DNA from: Desmodesmus armatus
Lineage: Eukaryota > Chlorophyta > Chlorophyceae > Sphaeropleales > Scenedesmaceae
Assembly: GCA_007449985.2 (NCBI GenBank)
Contig: VIIQ02000015.1
Span: 124,001-188,000, forward strand
Direction of reading: 5' to 3'
Length of the DNA stretch: 64,000 nt
In this document: positions 36,201-48,010 of the stretch, one piece after another
How the letters are laid out: each line of letters opens with the position of its first letter
Position numbering within the stretch: position 1 is the stretch's first letter
Program-made: the position numbers and the translations under genes
The notes under the pieces: generated by a model
The model's input: only the letters and a program-made list of their open reading frames with translations
What the model was told of the DNA's origin: nothing
Database searches by the model: none

Positions 36201-37091
36201 CAGGCCCTGCAGCAGGCATTCCTGGCCACAGACGCAGGCTTCTGGCAGACGTGGCAGGCCGAGATGCATGCCAACGCTGCTGTCGGGCAATACGCTGAGC
36301 GCTACCCTGGCTGCACAGCGCTGGCTGCAGTAGTGGCTGGCCGCAAGCTGTTTGTGGCCAACGCTGGGGATGGGCGGGCGGTACTAAGCAGGAGCGGTAC
36401 TGCTGTACCGCTGAGCAGGCAGCACACAGCAGACCTCGAGGATGAAAGGGCGAGGGTTGTAGCTGCAGGCGGTACAGTGCAGTATCGGGGTGGCAGCTGG
36501 AGGGTGGGTCCTGCTTGCCTGCAGGTCACTCGTGCTCTTGGGGACTTTGACCTCAAGCGCGCAACCCAGCAGCAGGCGCAGCAGCAGCAGCACCCGTACC
36601 AGCAGCAGCTCTACAGCGCCAGCGCCTGCAGCAGCTGTACTAGCAGTAATCCTGCAGTTGTCGCTGCTGCGGCCATGCCGGTAACCGCAGATCCTGAGGT
36701 TGTCGCCGTGAGCCTGGACAGTGGGGACCAGTTCCTCATCCTGGGTACTGACGGCCTTTGGGATGTGATCTCAGATCAGGAAGCAGTAGGCCTTGTGCAG
36801 GACACAGTGAAGGATCCAGCACTGTGTGCCAAGCGGCTGGTCCAGGAGGCCCTTGCGCGCGGTAGTAAGGATAACGTTACTGCTGTGGTGGTGTTTCTGC
36901 AGCCGAAGCACACGTTGGAGCGGGTGTGGATGGGGAGCAGTGGGGGGCCGGTCCCTGCCGCCACGCCTACGTTCTTTGGGACGAGGCGGGTTGCGACGGC
37001 GGCGCTGCAGCAGCAGTCTGATGCAGAGGCGGGAGTGCAGTCGGCTGCTGGCCCTTCCGGTGCTGCAGACGAGATGATGGATACATACTGA
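33274..37091 (+). CDS. Protein kinase-PP2C phosphatase fusion, with two frame breaks
   Basis: Exons 33274-33378, 33663-34104, 34338-34448, 34758-34885 and 35147 to about 37091. The kinase half shows GELASGAEATVLYG, the lysine in VAVKRF, the catalytic loop HRDMKPSNMLL, DFGLA and GTLEYMA. The PP2C half shows ESNEDR, FDGHRG, VANAGDGRAVL, VTRALGDF, LGTDGLWDVISD and DNVTAVVVF, so metal-binding acids are present. This order matches the plant protein kinase and PP2C-like domain protein (Arabidopsis At2g40860 type). Two breaks: the APE motif near 34803 lacks one base (GCCCTGAAG; adding a C restores APEVLL and the following phase), and the kinase frame must shift before the PP2C frame near 35437-35520. 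An unusual intron 35437-35519 could explain the second. They may be assembly errors or decay; a separate PP2C start at 35499 is an alternative. Confidence 0.8.
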
Positions 37092-40006
37092 GCGTGCAGC
37101 ATGCCCGGTGTATGGGTGTGTTGTGTGATTGTGTCTAGCTATTTTGGACACCGGTGTGGATTGCATGCAGGTTTGCACATGTGGTGTGCAGTCGGGGAGT
37201 GCAACCATATGCTCTCCCCCCGACCATGGTTGTGTATTGGTCATGAGTCCTGCATATTGGGAGATATTGCTGGCATGCCTGTGGTGTAGTGTGTGAGGCT
37301 CTACGCTGCTGCTTGGCTGCGCAGCTGCTGTTTCGCGTGGACTATTTGTGCAACAGTCTTGTGTGGTTGTCATCAAGGGCCTATGATTGGGCTGAGGGGT
37401 TGTTTGGCTCACACCGATGTGGTGTGTTGCAGCCAGCTAGCTGTGTGTGCTGTTTGGGAGGTTTGGAGTGTTGACAGTTGAAGAGGATCGCCATCCATAA
37501 CGCTGTGGATTGGCCGAGTGTGTTTCGCTGACAGACAAGGGGTGGCTGGTTTGTGGGTGCGACAGTCGCTACTCGGCCTGCGACAGGGCGGGTTGGGTAT
37601 GCCAAGTATGCCAGGTGTCACCTGTGGCAATGTCAAATGAGTGGTTGGTACCTGTGAGTGAGTGAGTTGAGGGAGTGAGAGCGGACGTCAAGGGAAGCAG
37701 GCACAAGCATGGTGTGAGGGGTTGGTGAGAGAGAGTGTCAGTGTGTGCGCCAGCGCCGCTGGTGACGTGGTGGCCTCTTAGCTGCGTGGGTTTTTGGAGT
37801 GATGTGGGCGCACTGCGAGCGACTACGAGCGAATGCGTGTGAGAGCGAGAGTATGATGGCAGCGTTTGGTGGTTGGCTGCAAAGCCTTCAGCTACAGGTG
37901 CTTCCAACATATTGTTTGGTGCAATCCGCCTGCAAGGTGGGTTGTGCCATTTCAAGGGGAATCCCTCACTTCTGTTGAGGCTTCACAATGACAGGGTGTT
38001 GCTGCTGCTGTGCCAGCGCGTTATGCAAGTGTATGAGAGGCGTGCGGCTGCGAGCGCCATTTGCGTGTCATCTACGTGTCACATACTACATAGTGTGTAC
38101 GCTGGGTGGTCATGTAGGTTTTTTTGGTGTGAGGGCTTGCGGCACATGTCCTGTGTGCTGGTCATTGCCGGCCAAACAGAGTGGTGACGGAATGATGCGT
38201 GATTCAGCTCGCTGTTCGGTTTAGCAGTGCTGTACGCTTGCATGGTGGTGTATGGCTGCGGTCCATGCTGCCATGAGACATGGCGCGTGGGTTTACGGAG
38301 TTTGAGCATGCAAGGGTTACTTATGTCCTCTCGACTAGTCCGGCCCAGTGAAACAAGTGGCGACTTGCTGCCCCTGTGGCGCTGCTACTGCCTTGTGTGA
38401 GGTTGTTATCCCCATGGCACTACTACCGTCATGTGTGAAGTGCTGTGGTTGGGGTTTGGGGTGTTGCTCTTGCCGCACACGGCGGCCCATCTCTTTTCAT
38501 GCACGATGCGCGCGGTCCTTCTGCTGTCGTGTGCTCAGTAGTGTCACACAATCATTGTGCCGGTGCTGTTGTGTTGGTTGTTTGCCACACATTGCCTGTT
38601 GCAGGCTGCAGGTGCAAGCAGCCCTAGTGTTGCTTGAAGAGCAGGTCTGTATTTGTCATAGTTCAAATTGCCGTCATGGTCCAAGGGCAGTGGGGAGTTG
38701 TGTTGATCAGTCCAGGCTTGACTTATGCCTCTCTTACACCTCAACAGGAACAGTGTTTGCCTGTGCCTATCGCCACATGACTGGGCTATGTTCTGGGTGT
38801 GCCAATGTACACCTGTTTGTGTGTTGGGCACAGATATGTTGTGTTGTTGCTGCGGCAGGGGCGTGTCCCATGTCAGGTATGCCAGAATTCATTTTATTCG
38901 AGGGTTGCAACTGCGCTCTGCAGCAGATTTGTTTCGGTTCCCAGTATTTGGCTGTGTGCAATGTCCAGCCCTCTGGTTGGAGCATGGCTCAGCAGGATAG
39001 TCCCAAGTAGGACGAGTGCATGACATTGTAACAACATGGTCATCCGCACGTGGTTCCAGATCTGGTCTAGAGATGGGTCATCAGCACCAGAGCTGCAGCA
39101 AAAGTGCAAAAGATTTGCTGAGTGTGTGCAACACCTGGGACAAGTGTATGTTTGTGTAGGCGCCTGCTGCAACTGTGCATGTATCACAGCAGCTGGAGGG
39201 ACATGTACAGTTGTAGGGGGAAAGCACTGACAGTGTCACGATTCTGACGCCATGCACCATCGTGACAGTGACTGAAGTAAGAGCTCAAGAGATTTACTAA
39301 GCCTAGTGAAACAGCATGCACATCACTCTAGCTAGGCTGAAGCTCTTGCAACCCTGGAAGAGGATTCTAGGTGGGCATCAGGTGGAAGGGGGCAAGGAGG
39401 AGAAGCTGTTGACTGGGGTGCCCATACAACCCTCGTCAGCACTCGTTGAAAGGGTCGTTCATGCTCAGCACAGCACAGACGGCAGTTGACTGCCGTCCAT
39501 AGATCATTGCCTCTTACAGTGTTTACTCCGTTTGACCTGTACAAGCAGCAGTACTGCTCAGCTGGTGTACTGCTGTACTCCCATCTCTCCCAGTAGCTGT
39601 GCCGCCTGACCAGATTAGTCATTCGCATGTATATGTTCCACAATATTTGTAAGACGTCCAAGGTGACTCCTAAGCGGCTGGAGCTACAGAAGGGAGCTCT
39701 GGTCATGGGGGATATGCTGGTTGTAGATTAGGTGTCCCACGCCGCAGGACACTCTTGCGCCGTAAGGGCCTTGAGTGGAGTGAAAAGTAAACCACAGCGG
39801 CGATCAACCTGCTGGGAATGGCCTGTTGCTTTGCTTCGCTGCAGCTGGTGTAAACGACATCGCCGTGACAAAGGTAAACCACCAAACCCTTTCAGGCCAC
39901 CACAGCTCAAGGACGTTAAAACGCTGGGGCGTGTGGGTGCATTGATCCAGCGAACGCACTGCGAAAGCTCGACTGTACTTGCAAGCTGTTTCTGTCAGCA
40001 ACCAAA
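37092..40006. other. Intergenic region, no gene recognised
   Basis: About 2.9 kb with G/T-rich, Cys-codon-rich short frames typical of non-coding DNA here. No splice-consistent gene, RNA or repeat family stands out. The last few hundred bases must include the promoter of the secreted-protein gene. Confidence 0.45.
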
Positions 40007-41969
40007 ATGAGGCGCTCCTGCATCGTCCTGCTGCTTGCTGTCGGCATTGTGGCAGTTTCCGCTGCCAACAAGCCCAGTTTTGAGGACTGGCTTGCCGGTT
40101 CTACCAAGGCAGGAGTCCAGGGTGGAGCCAAGCCCAGCGAGGAGTACTATGGAGAGCTTGAAACCGTCGATACATGCCTGCGGGCGATCAAGAAGAGTGG
40201 ATGCCTAGGCACCTCCTCATTCCGGTGAGCTGCGTGGTGGTTGGATTTTCAACCACCTTCCTGAAAGCTGGCTGACAGGCGCCCCTGTCTCTCACACGAA
40301 GCATCGAACTGTTGCACATAACACAGCAAAACAATCTTAGCAAGGGACGTTCGGCAAGCAGGCATGGTGCAGGCACTGCGGGTGATAAGCAGTAGGTGGT
40401 TGGTTTGACTGTTGTCTACTTGAAACCTCTTGAACAGCAGCGTCAGATCATGGCTGAAAGAAAACCAACACAAACACGAACACCTCTCACGGTGGACTGA
40501 AGGGTCATGCGGTCCTGCTCTGTGGTCCTTCTGCCTACCAGGTACTCCCTGGGCTGCTGTGATGCCAAGCACTATGGTGACCACGACAAGGAGCTGACCC
40601 AGTACCTGGACAAGCCTGTGGAAGTGGGCCAGTGCCAGTTCCATGGTGAGTGGTCAAACCTGCAGTTTTGGCCCAGCACAGCCATCCACAGCTGCTCGCA
40701 AGCTGCTGGGCCCAGCGTATAAAACCTGCTGTGCTGTGACCCTTAGCTGTACCCAGCAGTACCTACCCAGTGCAGGCGCCATCACCTGGCATGCGCAACT
40801 GGACAAGTTCAATAGATTCCGTAGACACAACAGGTTTCTGAACTGATGTGCACCAAGTGCTTGCCTGCCACCCACCCAACATATGGTCCTTACTGAATGA
40901 CATCGGTTCCCTTTTGCTGCAGAGCTGCCCATTGCCGAGGAGGAGGTGACTGCCAAGGTGACGAAGACGGCTACTTTCCTTGCCCAGTGGTAAGTAGATA
41001 ATGGTTCAGCAAGGGTGATCTCCTGCTTGACTCTTTGCAGCATCAACGTGACTTGGGTTATTTCTTGGCAGCCTGTGTCCCTGTGATGTTGCCAGGGCAG
41101 AACCAGGGGCCCAACTTGATGTTACAACCCATAGGCCTCACCGCAGGTCTCTCGTGCATCCGCGGCTACACCTTTGTTATACTTGAACTGCCTCCCAAGT
41201 CAGCAACATGCTTACTGGAACTATGCTACATGCCGACACCATTCAGCAGCATATGGTAGCTGTTGCATATGCATCACTCAACATCCCCACATGTTGTTGT
41301 GCTGATGCAGTACCCTGAACGACAAGTCTGACACCTGCGGCCACCCCTTCTGCGATAAGCAGGTGCGTGCGCGCTTGCTCCCACTCAACATGCATTCTTA
41401 CAGCATGTCACATTCAGTGCAGTGCACATTTCAGTTGCAAGACAACGAACAAAGTAGGTTTGTGGGCCCTGATTTCCGTCTAGTATCAATTCATACACTT
41501 CGCGTCCAGCCAGGCTTGCTGTTCAAGAGGCTCTTTACACCCACCGTCCTCAGCTGCCATGTGCTGATGCTGGTTCTGTTTCCCGCCGTATGTCCTGCAG
41601 GTCCTGACAGTCACAGGGTCCAAGTACGAGATCACCGATGCCATCCTGTCCTCCGTCCCTGAGAAGCCAATGGAGGTGGACCCCTGCCAAAGGCGCGTCC
41701 AGATGGCCGCTTACGATGAGTACGAGCACAAGGAGTACCACCACAGCGAGCACAAGTTCTACAAGGCAACAAAGGCCACCCTCTGGCACGGTACCATGAC
41801 CATCAACAGCCGTGTGCACAACATCAAGTTCGAGGACGGCACCTTCCAGTTTGTGAGCGACATCCAGACCGCAACCCCACCTGCCCAGGCCACACACGAG
41901 GAGGTCAAGGATGCCTACGTCCTGGACCCCTACAAGGTCGAGCTCTCCTACTTCAAGAAGGGCTACTAA
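40007..41969 (+). CDS. Secreted cysteine-containing protein, unknown family
   Basis: Exons 40007-40224, 40542-40645, 40923-40989, 41311-41362 and 41601-41969 join in phase to 269 residues. MRRSCIVLLLAVGIVAVSAA is a clear signal peptide. The mature part has Cys motifs (VDTCLRAIKKSGC, LGCCDAKHYG, GQCQFH, DTCGHPFCDK, DPCQRR) consistent with disulfides. A Lys/Tyr/His-rich segment follows (YEHKEYHHSEHKFYKATKA), then a beta-rich C terminus ending ELSYFKKGY. Codon use in the last exon is strongly C-ending, as in highly expressed algal genes (by eye). A cell-wall or extracellular role is plausible but not shown. Confidence 0.75.
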
Positions 41970-43101
41970 ACCCTGAGCTGTCGTTGTGCCTGCGCTCTGC
42001 TCAGGTCACTAGCGCGGTAGTCTGTCCGTTGGTCTGCTGGTCCAAACCAGTACAACCTTTCCTGTTGGGTGTGGTGGTTGCGTCCAGTTTTGTTGCAGCC
42101 AGGACAGTAGTTGTGTCGTGCGTGCTGAACATGGCATTTGTGCCATGGTCACGGACGTGGTGCCCCTGAACTCAGGTACCGATTCGTCTAACTATCAGTT
42201 TGTGCACGGACTGACTGTTCAGGGAGAAGCCTGCAGTCAGGGCAACAGCAGAACTGCAAGGCTGAGGCTGCAGTGGTGGCAACTCTTCAAGGGAGGTCAC
42301 CACGCGCGTGGTCACCACGCAGGTGGTGCCTAGAAATACTTGTGTAATACGAAGGAGGTTGACATTCAATACAAGCCCAGGGCTCAGTGTGGTGGTATTT
42401 GTGATGCGGCATCAGTAGCGGTTTTACGTAATGATGACTAGTGTGGCAGTGAACCCTGAAGGGCCTGCGCCTTGAATTCCAGCTTCCTGCAGAGCTCACT
42501 AACAGTAGGTATACAAACAGGGTGATTGTACCATGCATACAGACAGCTTCAGCCTCTGCGATCTTACTACAATGTACCATGCATACTGGCGGTTCTGGCG
42601 GAGATCAGGGTAGTAACCACTGTGTGCATAAGACTGCCCCAGTCAAGTCTTCCGGTCATACCACAGAGACACACACACAGTGGCTGATCTACCAAACGTG
42701 GACCAAGTACTTCTTTTCTTTGGCAGACATGGCAGCTTCAGCCTCTGCGATCTTACTACAACAAGTGAACTGAGTGAGCAGAGAGTTAGCACTGATCAGT
42801 TTGAATTCCTGCAAGCTTGGAAGCTGTCAACCCAAGTCAGTTGGTGCACTGCAACACTGCTGCAAGCCTTGGCAACAGAGCTTCCATGCAAGCATTACGA
42901 TGCCTCTAGGCCCTGCCTGACATACGTGCCAACTGTGTTGAAATCACATACATGCAAACTGTTTAGAAATCACATACGAGCAAACTGTTGCCTTGCACAT
43001 TGTGCAACACTGCAGCCAGGCCTCATCAGCATCACAACAGCACTGAATCTACAAAAACAGCATGTGCAACACAGTGCGCAAAACTTGCCACACATCACTC
43101 A
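41970..43101. other. Intergenic region with a short dispersed duplication
   Basis: A roughly 30-bp segment (GCTTCAGCCTCTGCGATCTT core) occurs at about 42546-42573 and again at 42732-42759. Short GGTCACCACG repeats lie near 42294-42325, and a TGTAA near 42334 could serve the upstream gene. No gene recognised. Confidence 0.4.
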
Positions 43102-46100
43102 TCACTCTGCTTCACTGTCACTCTCAGAACACGAGGGCGGCAACAGAGACTCATCCATGTACGCAGACGAGGCAGGGCCCCGCTCAGCTTTGTGCTGCCT
43201 GCCCCGAGCCCCACTGCTGCTGTTGGGTCCCTTGCCTAAGCCTGCCTTGTTTATGCTGCTCATGTGCCGCTCCTGCTGCTGCCGCTGCTGTTGACCTCCC
43301 GAACTGCTAGAGCCGACAGATAGCTGCTGCACGGACTGCTGTATGCTGTCAACACCTGATGCAGATGCCTCTGGATGGTCCTCTGATGCCGAGGCTGCTG
43401 CTGCTGCTGCTGTGTGGGATTCTGTGTGGTCACCCTCGGTCCCGTCGGCGTCACTGCCTGCGTCTTCATCTTCTTCTTCACTGCCAGACTCCGGCCACGC
43501 TGGATTGCCTGCGATTGAGACAACCACCAGCGCAAACAGCAGCGAGCATCATGGATTTTCTCTACTTGGAATGCGCTGGAAAGGAGAGGAGATTCCAGCA
43601 TTGATTCCCCAATTCAGCACAAGTCCTCAGTGGCCTGTTCAGCACACCGTATCCACCTAGTGACCTGCTGTCATATGCCAGCCACAGAGGAAAAGCAAAA
43701 GTCAGCATACATGAGGGCTGGGTACTGCAGGGCTGGTCCAATCAGACCACAACCACTGACCAGGGTGGCCGAGGCACCCACGCCATCGCCATTGCTCAAG
43801 CAACAGTGCGCCCCCTGACATGGCCGTGCCTATTGGTGCTTTGAGCCACCTACAACAGCGGGTTGATAGCGCTGCTCTTCACTCGTATTGGTGAAGAACA
43901 AACACCCGCCGGCGGCATCCAGGGGGCCCTCTCACCTGCTGTCGCCTGCTCCAGCCACGCGTTTTGTGCAGCAATCACATCAGCAGCAGTTTCACACTGG
44001 GAGTAGGCCTCCAGAAGCTCTGCATTGGTGCTGAAAAAGCTGTGGCCCCTGCAGCAAGCAGCAAGAGACATGCAGAAACAATGCAATTCAGCATACAGCC
44101 GTCAAGGCGTCTCAGGCTCATTAATGCAGGCGTGCTGCCTCAGATCAGAGCTCAGAAGGACGCAGCTGATGAATGGCAGCCCTAGACCGATGCCTACTAT
44201 GCATCAGGCATAAGGTCACGGCTGCAAACGAGGCAGGCCTCGTACACAACAACCCGGCAACTTTGGATGGATGATTCAATGGCAGGATACACTTTCTGCT
44301 TCTACACACAGACACGCGCCTTTGGTAGCCGATCACACAACCGGAAACACACAATCAGCAGCCGGCAGCATTGCCATAATGTTGCAAGGCGCGCACTGCA
44401 GCTTGCCGCACCTGGCTGGCCACGCAGCACGTTTGCTGCATTTTACCATACCCCTGAGGCATGTAACTACTTTGTACCTTTTCCTGCAGGCTCGTGCTGA
44501 AAGCCAAAAGCCCTTTCCCCACATAAATGAACCTTCCACAGGTGAGCGCACTCAGTGATCAGTGATCGAAGTGTGACATGTGGAGGCTGAGAAGCGTGGC
44601 GTAATATTACATATATACAACCCGTTAGCAACCTCACCATTTATTACATATATGTTACATGTCACCCGGTAATACCCGGTAACAATATTGGCCGCCCACA
44701 GGTGTAACCTCACCATTTGAAGCGTGACATGATGCCGTGGGCCTCATCTTGTAATCCGCACAAGTACAGCGCAGCCGCCAGAGCCTCAGCACACGACAGC
44801 TTGCATGGGCGCCCTGCTCAGCACAGCACGGCATGACACACCACAGCAGAAGTTGGCGGTGGGCAAAGGGTGATCATTTGTCAGGCTCTGTGAGGGAGCC
44901 CCGTGATGGTGCCTCTTGCGCTGACAGCTGCCGATTCATAGCTGCTTGCAACATGACGGCCTGAGATCCTGTCGCAACTACTGTGTGTCATGATAAGCAG
45001 CTGTGAAACCAAGCCCGCCCGCTTTTCCATTTTGATACGGATTTGTCCGTGACCACTGGATGTGCACATGCAAGCAACCGCTTGCTCACATACAGAGATC
45101 CGGTGCTGTTATCCTGGCAGTAAAAACTGACCGCCGCAAGCTGCGACTGCCTGCACCTTGTGAGGTTGTGCGTATCACTCAAGTCACTGGTTCCCCAAGT
45201 TGAAAAAGTAAAAAAAAAACCCAGATCAGCGACTTTAGGTAAGTCAGAGCTAGGGTCCAGGCCCTCACCGTAATTGACAGGGTTGGCGGCAACAAAAAAC
45301 GGCAGCAGGCGCGGGGCTGTACCCCTGATGCGACCTGCAGGGAAAAGTAACACAATAACACCCTTCAGCGCAAAGGCTGGTGCGCTGACTGGCGTTGCGG
45401 CAAGTCATGCAGCAGCACACTTGGAGGATGAAGCGCACGTGGCATACAAGAATGGCCGCAACCTGGAAGCTTGCAGCATGGACAGACCTCTGCTCATCCC
45501 GCTGCTTCCGCTGCTGCCGCACGTGCCTCACAGAGGTACAGCACACAGCTGCCAAACATGCCTAGGGAACCAAGCAGCCACAACGCGTCATCATGATAAT
45601 CAAGTGCCAGGTCGCCACATACCCACCAAAGGGAACATCGTCTAGCCGGTTCCAGCTGCAGTCCACCACTGCCAGCCCCTTGGCTCGAATGAGGTCAGCA
45701 TCCTGCCGCGACACCACCCTGTGGCACGGGGCATAGCACAGCACGACACGACATGACGTTGAATTCAAATCCCAAACATCCCAAGCCAGTGTGAGGGCGT
45801 TAGCCTGGGGCAATGCCCTCCACAAAGCGATGAGCTGTTGCCCCAACCCTAGCCCTGAACTACGTTCCATCAACTATGCCCGGCACACGGCATGACTCAG
45901 CTTGGTGCACCAGGGCATAGCAAGGAGATGTCCGCACACTGTTGCCGCCGTGCAACATGGGCTGAGCACCCGGAATTGGCAACACGGTAGGCAGAGTGTG
46001 TGCGGCGACACATGTCCGCTTGCGGTGACACATGTCTGCTTGCAATGAACCCCCTGTGCTGCTTGCATCCAGTGGGTGTGGACGAGAGCCCGGTGCAAGA

Positions 46101-47667
46101 TGATGCCCCCCTAGAAGGCAGCAAGGCTGACCGGATCGCTGCTACTGTAGAAAAGAACAGCTGCTATAAGCTTATCTACTTGGACTCAGTGTGGATGCCG
46201 GGGCACGAGATGACGCTACTGTTACATGCAGCAAGCACCCAACCACGGCAGACCAGTCGGCTGCAACGGTGACTGTGAGCAGCTGCCATATGCTCACCCA
46301 GCTGGGCACAATGCACGATGACACTACTGCAGCATGCATCAAACACCCAAACCGCTGCTTATCTAGTCCACTACAGCCGAAACTGAGGGCAGCTGCCAAG
46401 GCCTCACCCACCTTGTGCCGCTTGGGCTCAGTGCACGGGGGGCACAATGCACAATGGCGCTACTGTAGCACACACCAAACACCCAACCAAGTCCACTACA
46501 GCCGTGACTGAGAACAGCTGCCATATAGGCTCACCCACCTTGTGCCGCTTGGCATCAGTGGTAATGTGGGCTCTATGCAAGGTGCCGCTGCACCAACTTG
46601 AGCACGCACCAAGCACCAAACCAAGGCTGATCGCAGCAGTGGATAAGAACAGCTGCCATATAGGCTCACCCACCTTGTGCCGCTTGGGCTCAGTATGACT
46701 CCAGGGAAGGGCTTTCCCAACCGCAGCTCCTCCACACAGCCCTGGCGCACTAGCCGAGTGCCTGCAGCACAACCCAAAGCAAGCAAGTAAGTGACTACGC
46801 CTTTGGAGAATCACGGGTATGAACCAAGGCTCAGAGGGGTGTGCATGCCTAGCACGCTGGACTACCAAACCTGTCCCTTCCAGCCCAAGGGCCGCACAAC
46901 CCACACACAATGCACTATGTATGCATAGAGTGACACCGGCATATATGCTATGAGCAAACCATGCATGCATGCATACACTCTCACTGCCTGCACAGCTACA
47001 CGCTGTCGTACAGTGGCGTGGCATAGCATCGTCAGTGCTGCACAAATGATCCACCTCCGCACTGCATGTGCAGGCAGGCAGTGCTGTGCTGGCATGCTGT
47101 GATGTCTTGATGTTGTGGCAGGGGATGCAGGAGCTGCTGAATCAGGCCCCTGCCTGCAGCTTGGGCTGCATGGAGCATCGGCACAGCCGGGGGTGCATGA
47201 GCACGAGGACAGTCCTGTCCACTGACACACGCCCTACTGTAGAGTGCTGGTGCACCTGCTGCAACTGCTGCTGCAACTGCTTTGCTGATATAGCTGAAAT
47301 GCTGTGCCTGTTGACAGCAGCACTTGCAGGACAGACAGCTATGCCACATTTAAAGATCCTAGTAAAGGCTGTGACACACCAGCTTACCTGTGCAGCGCTT
47401 CTTGTCACACTGGCCCAGGTCCCACATTGCCAGCCGTATGCTGCTACTGCTGCTGCCGGCCCTGTCGTCTCCTTCTCCATGCTGCTCAGCTGCCCCTGGC
47501 TCTTCTGCTGCGTCTGGATCATCTGATCGTTCATCATTCACGTGCTTTATGTCGTTCACGCTTGGCAGCGTGCTGCTTTGCTGCTGCAGGTACGCTTCGT
47601 CTTCAAAGCCCCTGCTGTGGTGCTGCCTGCCCTTGCTTGGCTTGTTTCGGTGCCTCGGGGCTGGCAT
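43102..47667 (-). CDS. TSR3: TSR3, 18S rRNA aminocarboxypropyltransferase
   Basis: Minus-strand exons 47667-47388, 46761-46674, 45718-45627, 45334-45269, 44813-44714, 44048-43936 and 43508-43102 are phase-consistent and give about 381 residues. Family motifs run in order: LAMWDLGQCDKKRCTGK, ELRLGKPFPGVILSPSGT, GLAVVDCSWNRLDDVPFG, RLLPFFVAANPVNYG, CAEALAAALYLCG, GHSFFSTNAELLEAYSQC and AAQNAWLEQ. TSR3 transfers the 3-amino-3-carboxypropyl group from S-adenosylmethionine to the hypermodified pseudouridine of 18S rRNA late in small-subunit maturation in the cytoplasm. The long acidic, Ser-rich C-terminal tail (SGSEEEDEDAGSDADG) is common in this family. It is divergent from the BCCP gene. The intron after exon 2 holds repeated copies of that exon's end. 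Confidence 0.95.
46280..46692 (-). repeat. Tandem copies of the TSR3 exon 2 3' edge and donor
   Basis: The real exon 2 end and donor at 46663-46692 (CACCCACCTTGTGCCGCTTG) are repeated at about 46528-46552 and 46401-46428, with a decayed copy near 46280-46306. The period is about 125 bp. The copies extend into the following intron sequence (GGCAGCTGTTCTC-like on the minus strand). Confidence 0.8.
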
Positions 47668-48010
47668 CTGGTTCTGTCTAAAAGCTGCAAGGGATGGGAG
47701 AGCTGGTAGGCCAAAGCGGAAGGAAAGCTGCAAAGGTGACTTGGACAGCTACTGCTACTGCTGAGAGACTCGGAAGTGCGTGGGTTGGGTGCAGGGTGTT
47801 CGGGTGTATACCATGATCCTGCTCAGGAACTGTGCATTGGTCTTTGAACGTGTCCATATGGGCCAGCCTGGCGAGTTACGCCCAAGACTAAGCCCGAAAA
47901 ACTGTACAGGGAAGCCCAAAGGCAAGCACCGCTGTCGTCCTCATTTTTGCATTGTTTGTGTATCTTTACAAACTCGGTCAAGCTCGCTAGGTCACCCAGC
48001 AGCAGCCGAT
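47668..48010. promoter_or_regulatory. Shared upstream region of TSR3 and BCCP
   Basis: 343 bp separate the two divergent start codons, so both promoters and 5' UTRs must lie here or overlap upstream introns. No specific box is assigned. Confidence 0.4.

Noticed and set aside
44267..44558. Plus-strand frames inside TSR3 introns
   Set aside because: They lie within introns of a well-supported minus-strand gene and lack motifs or splice support.
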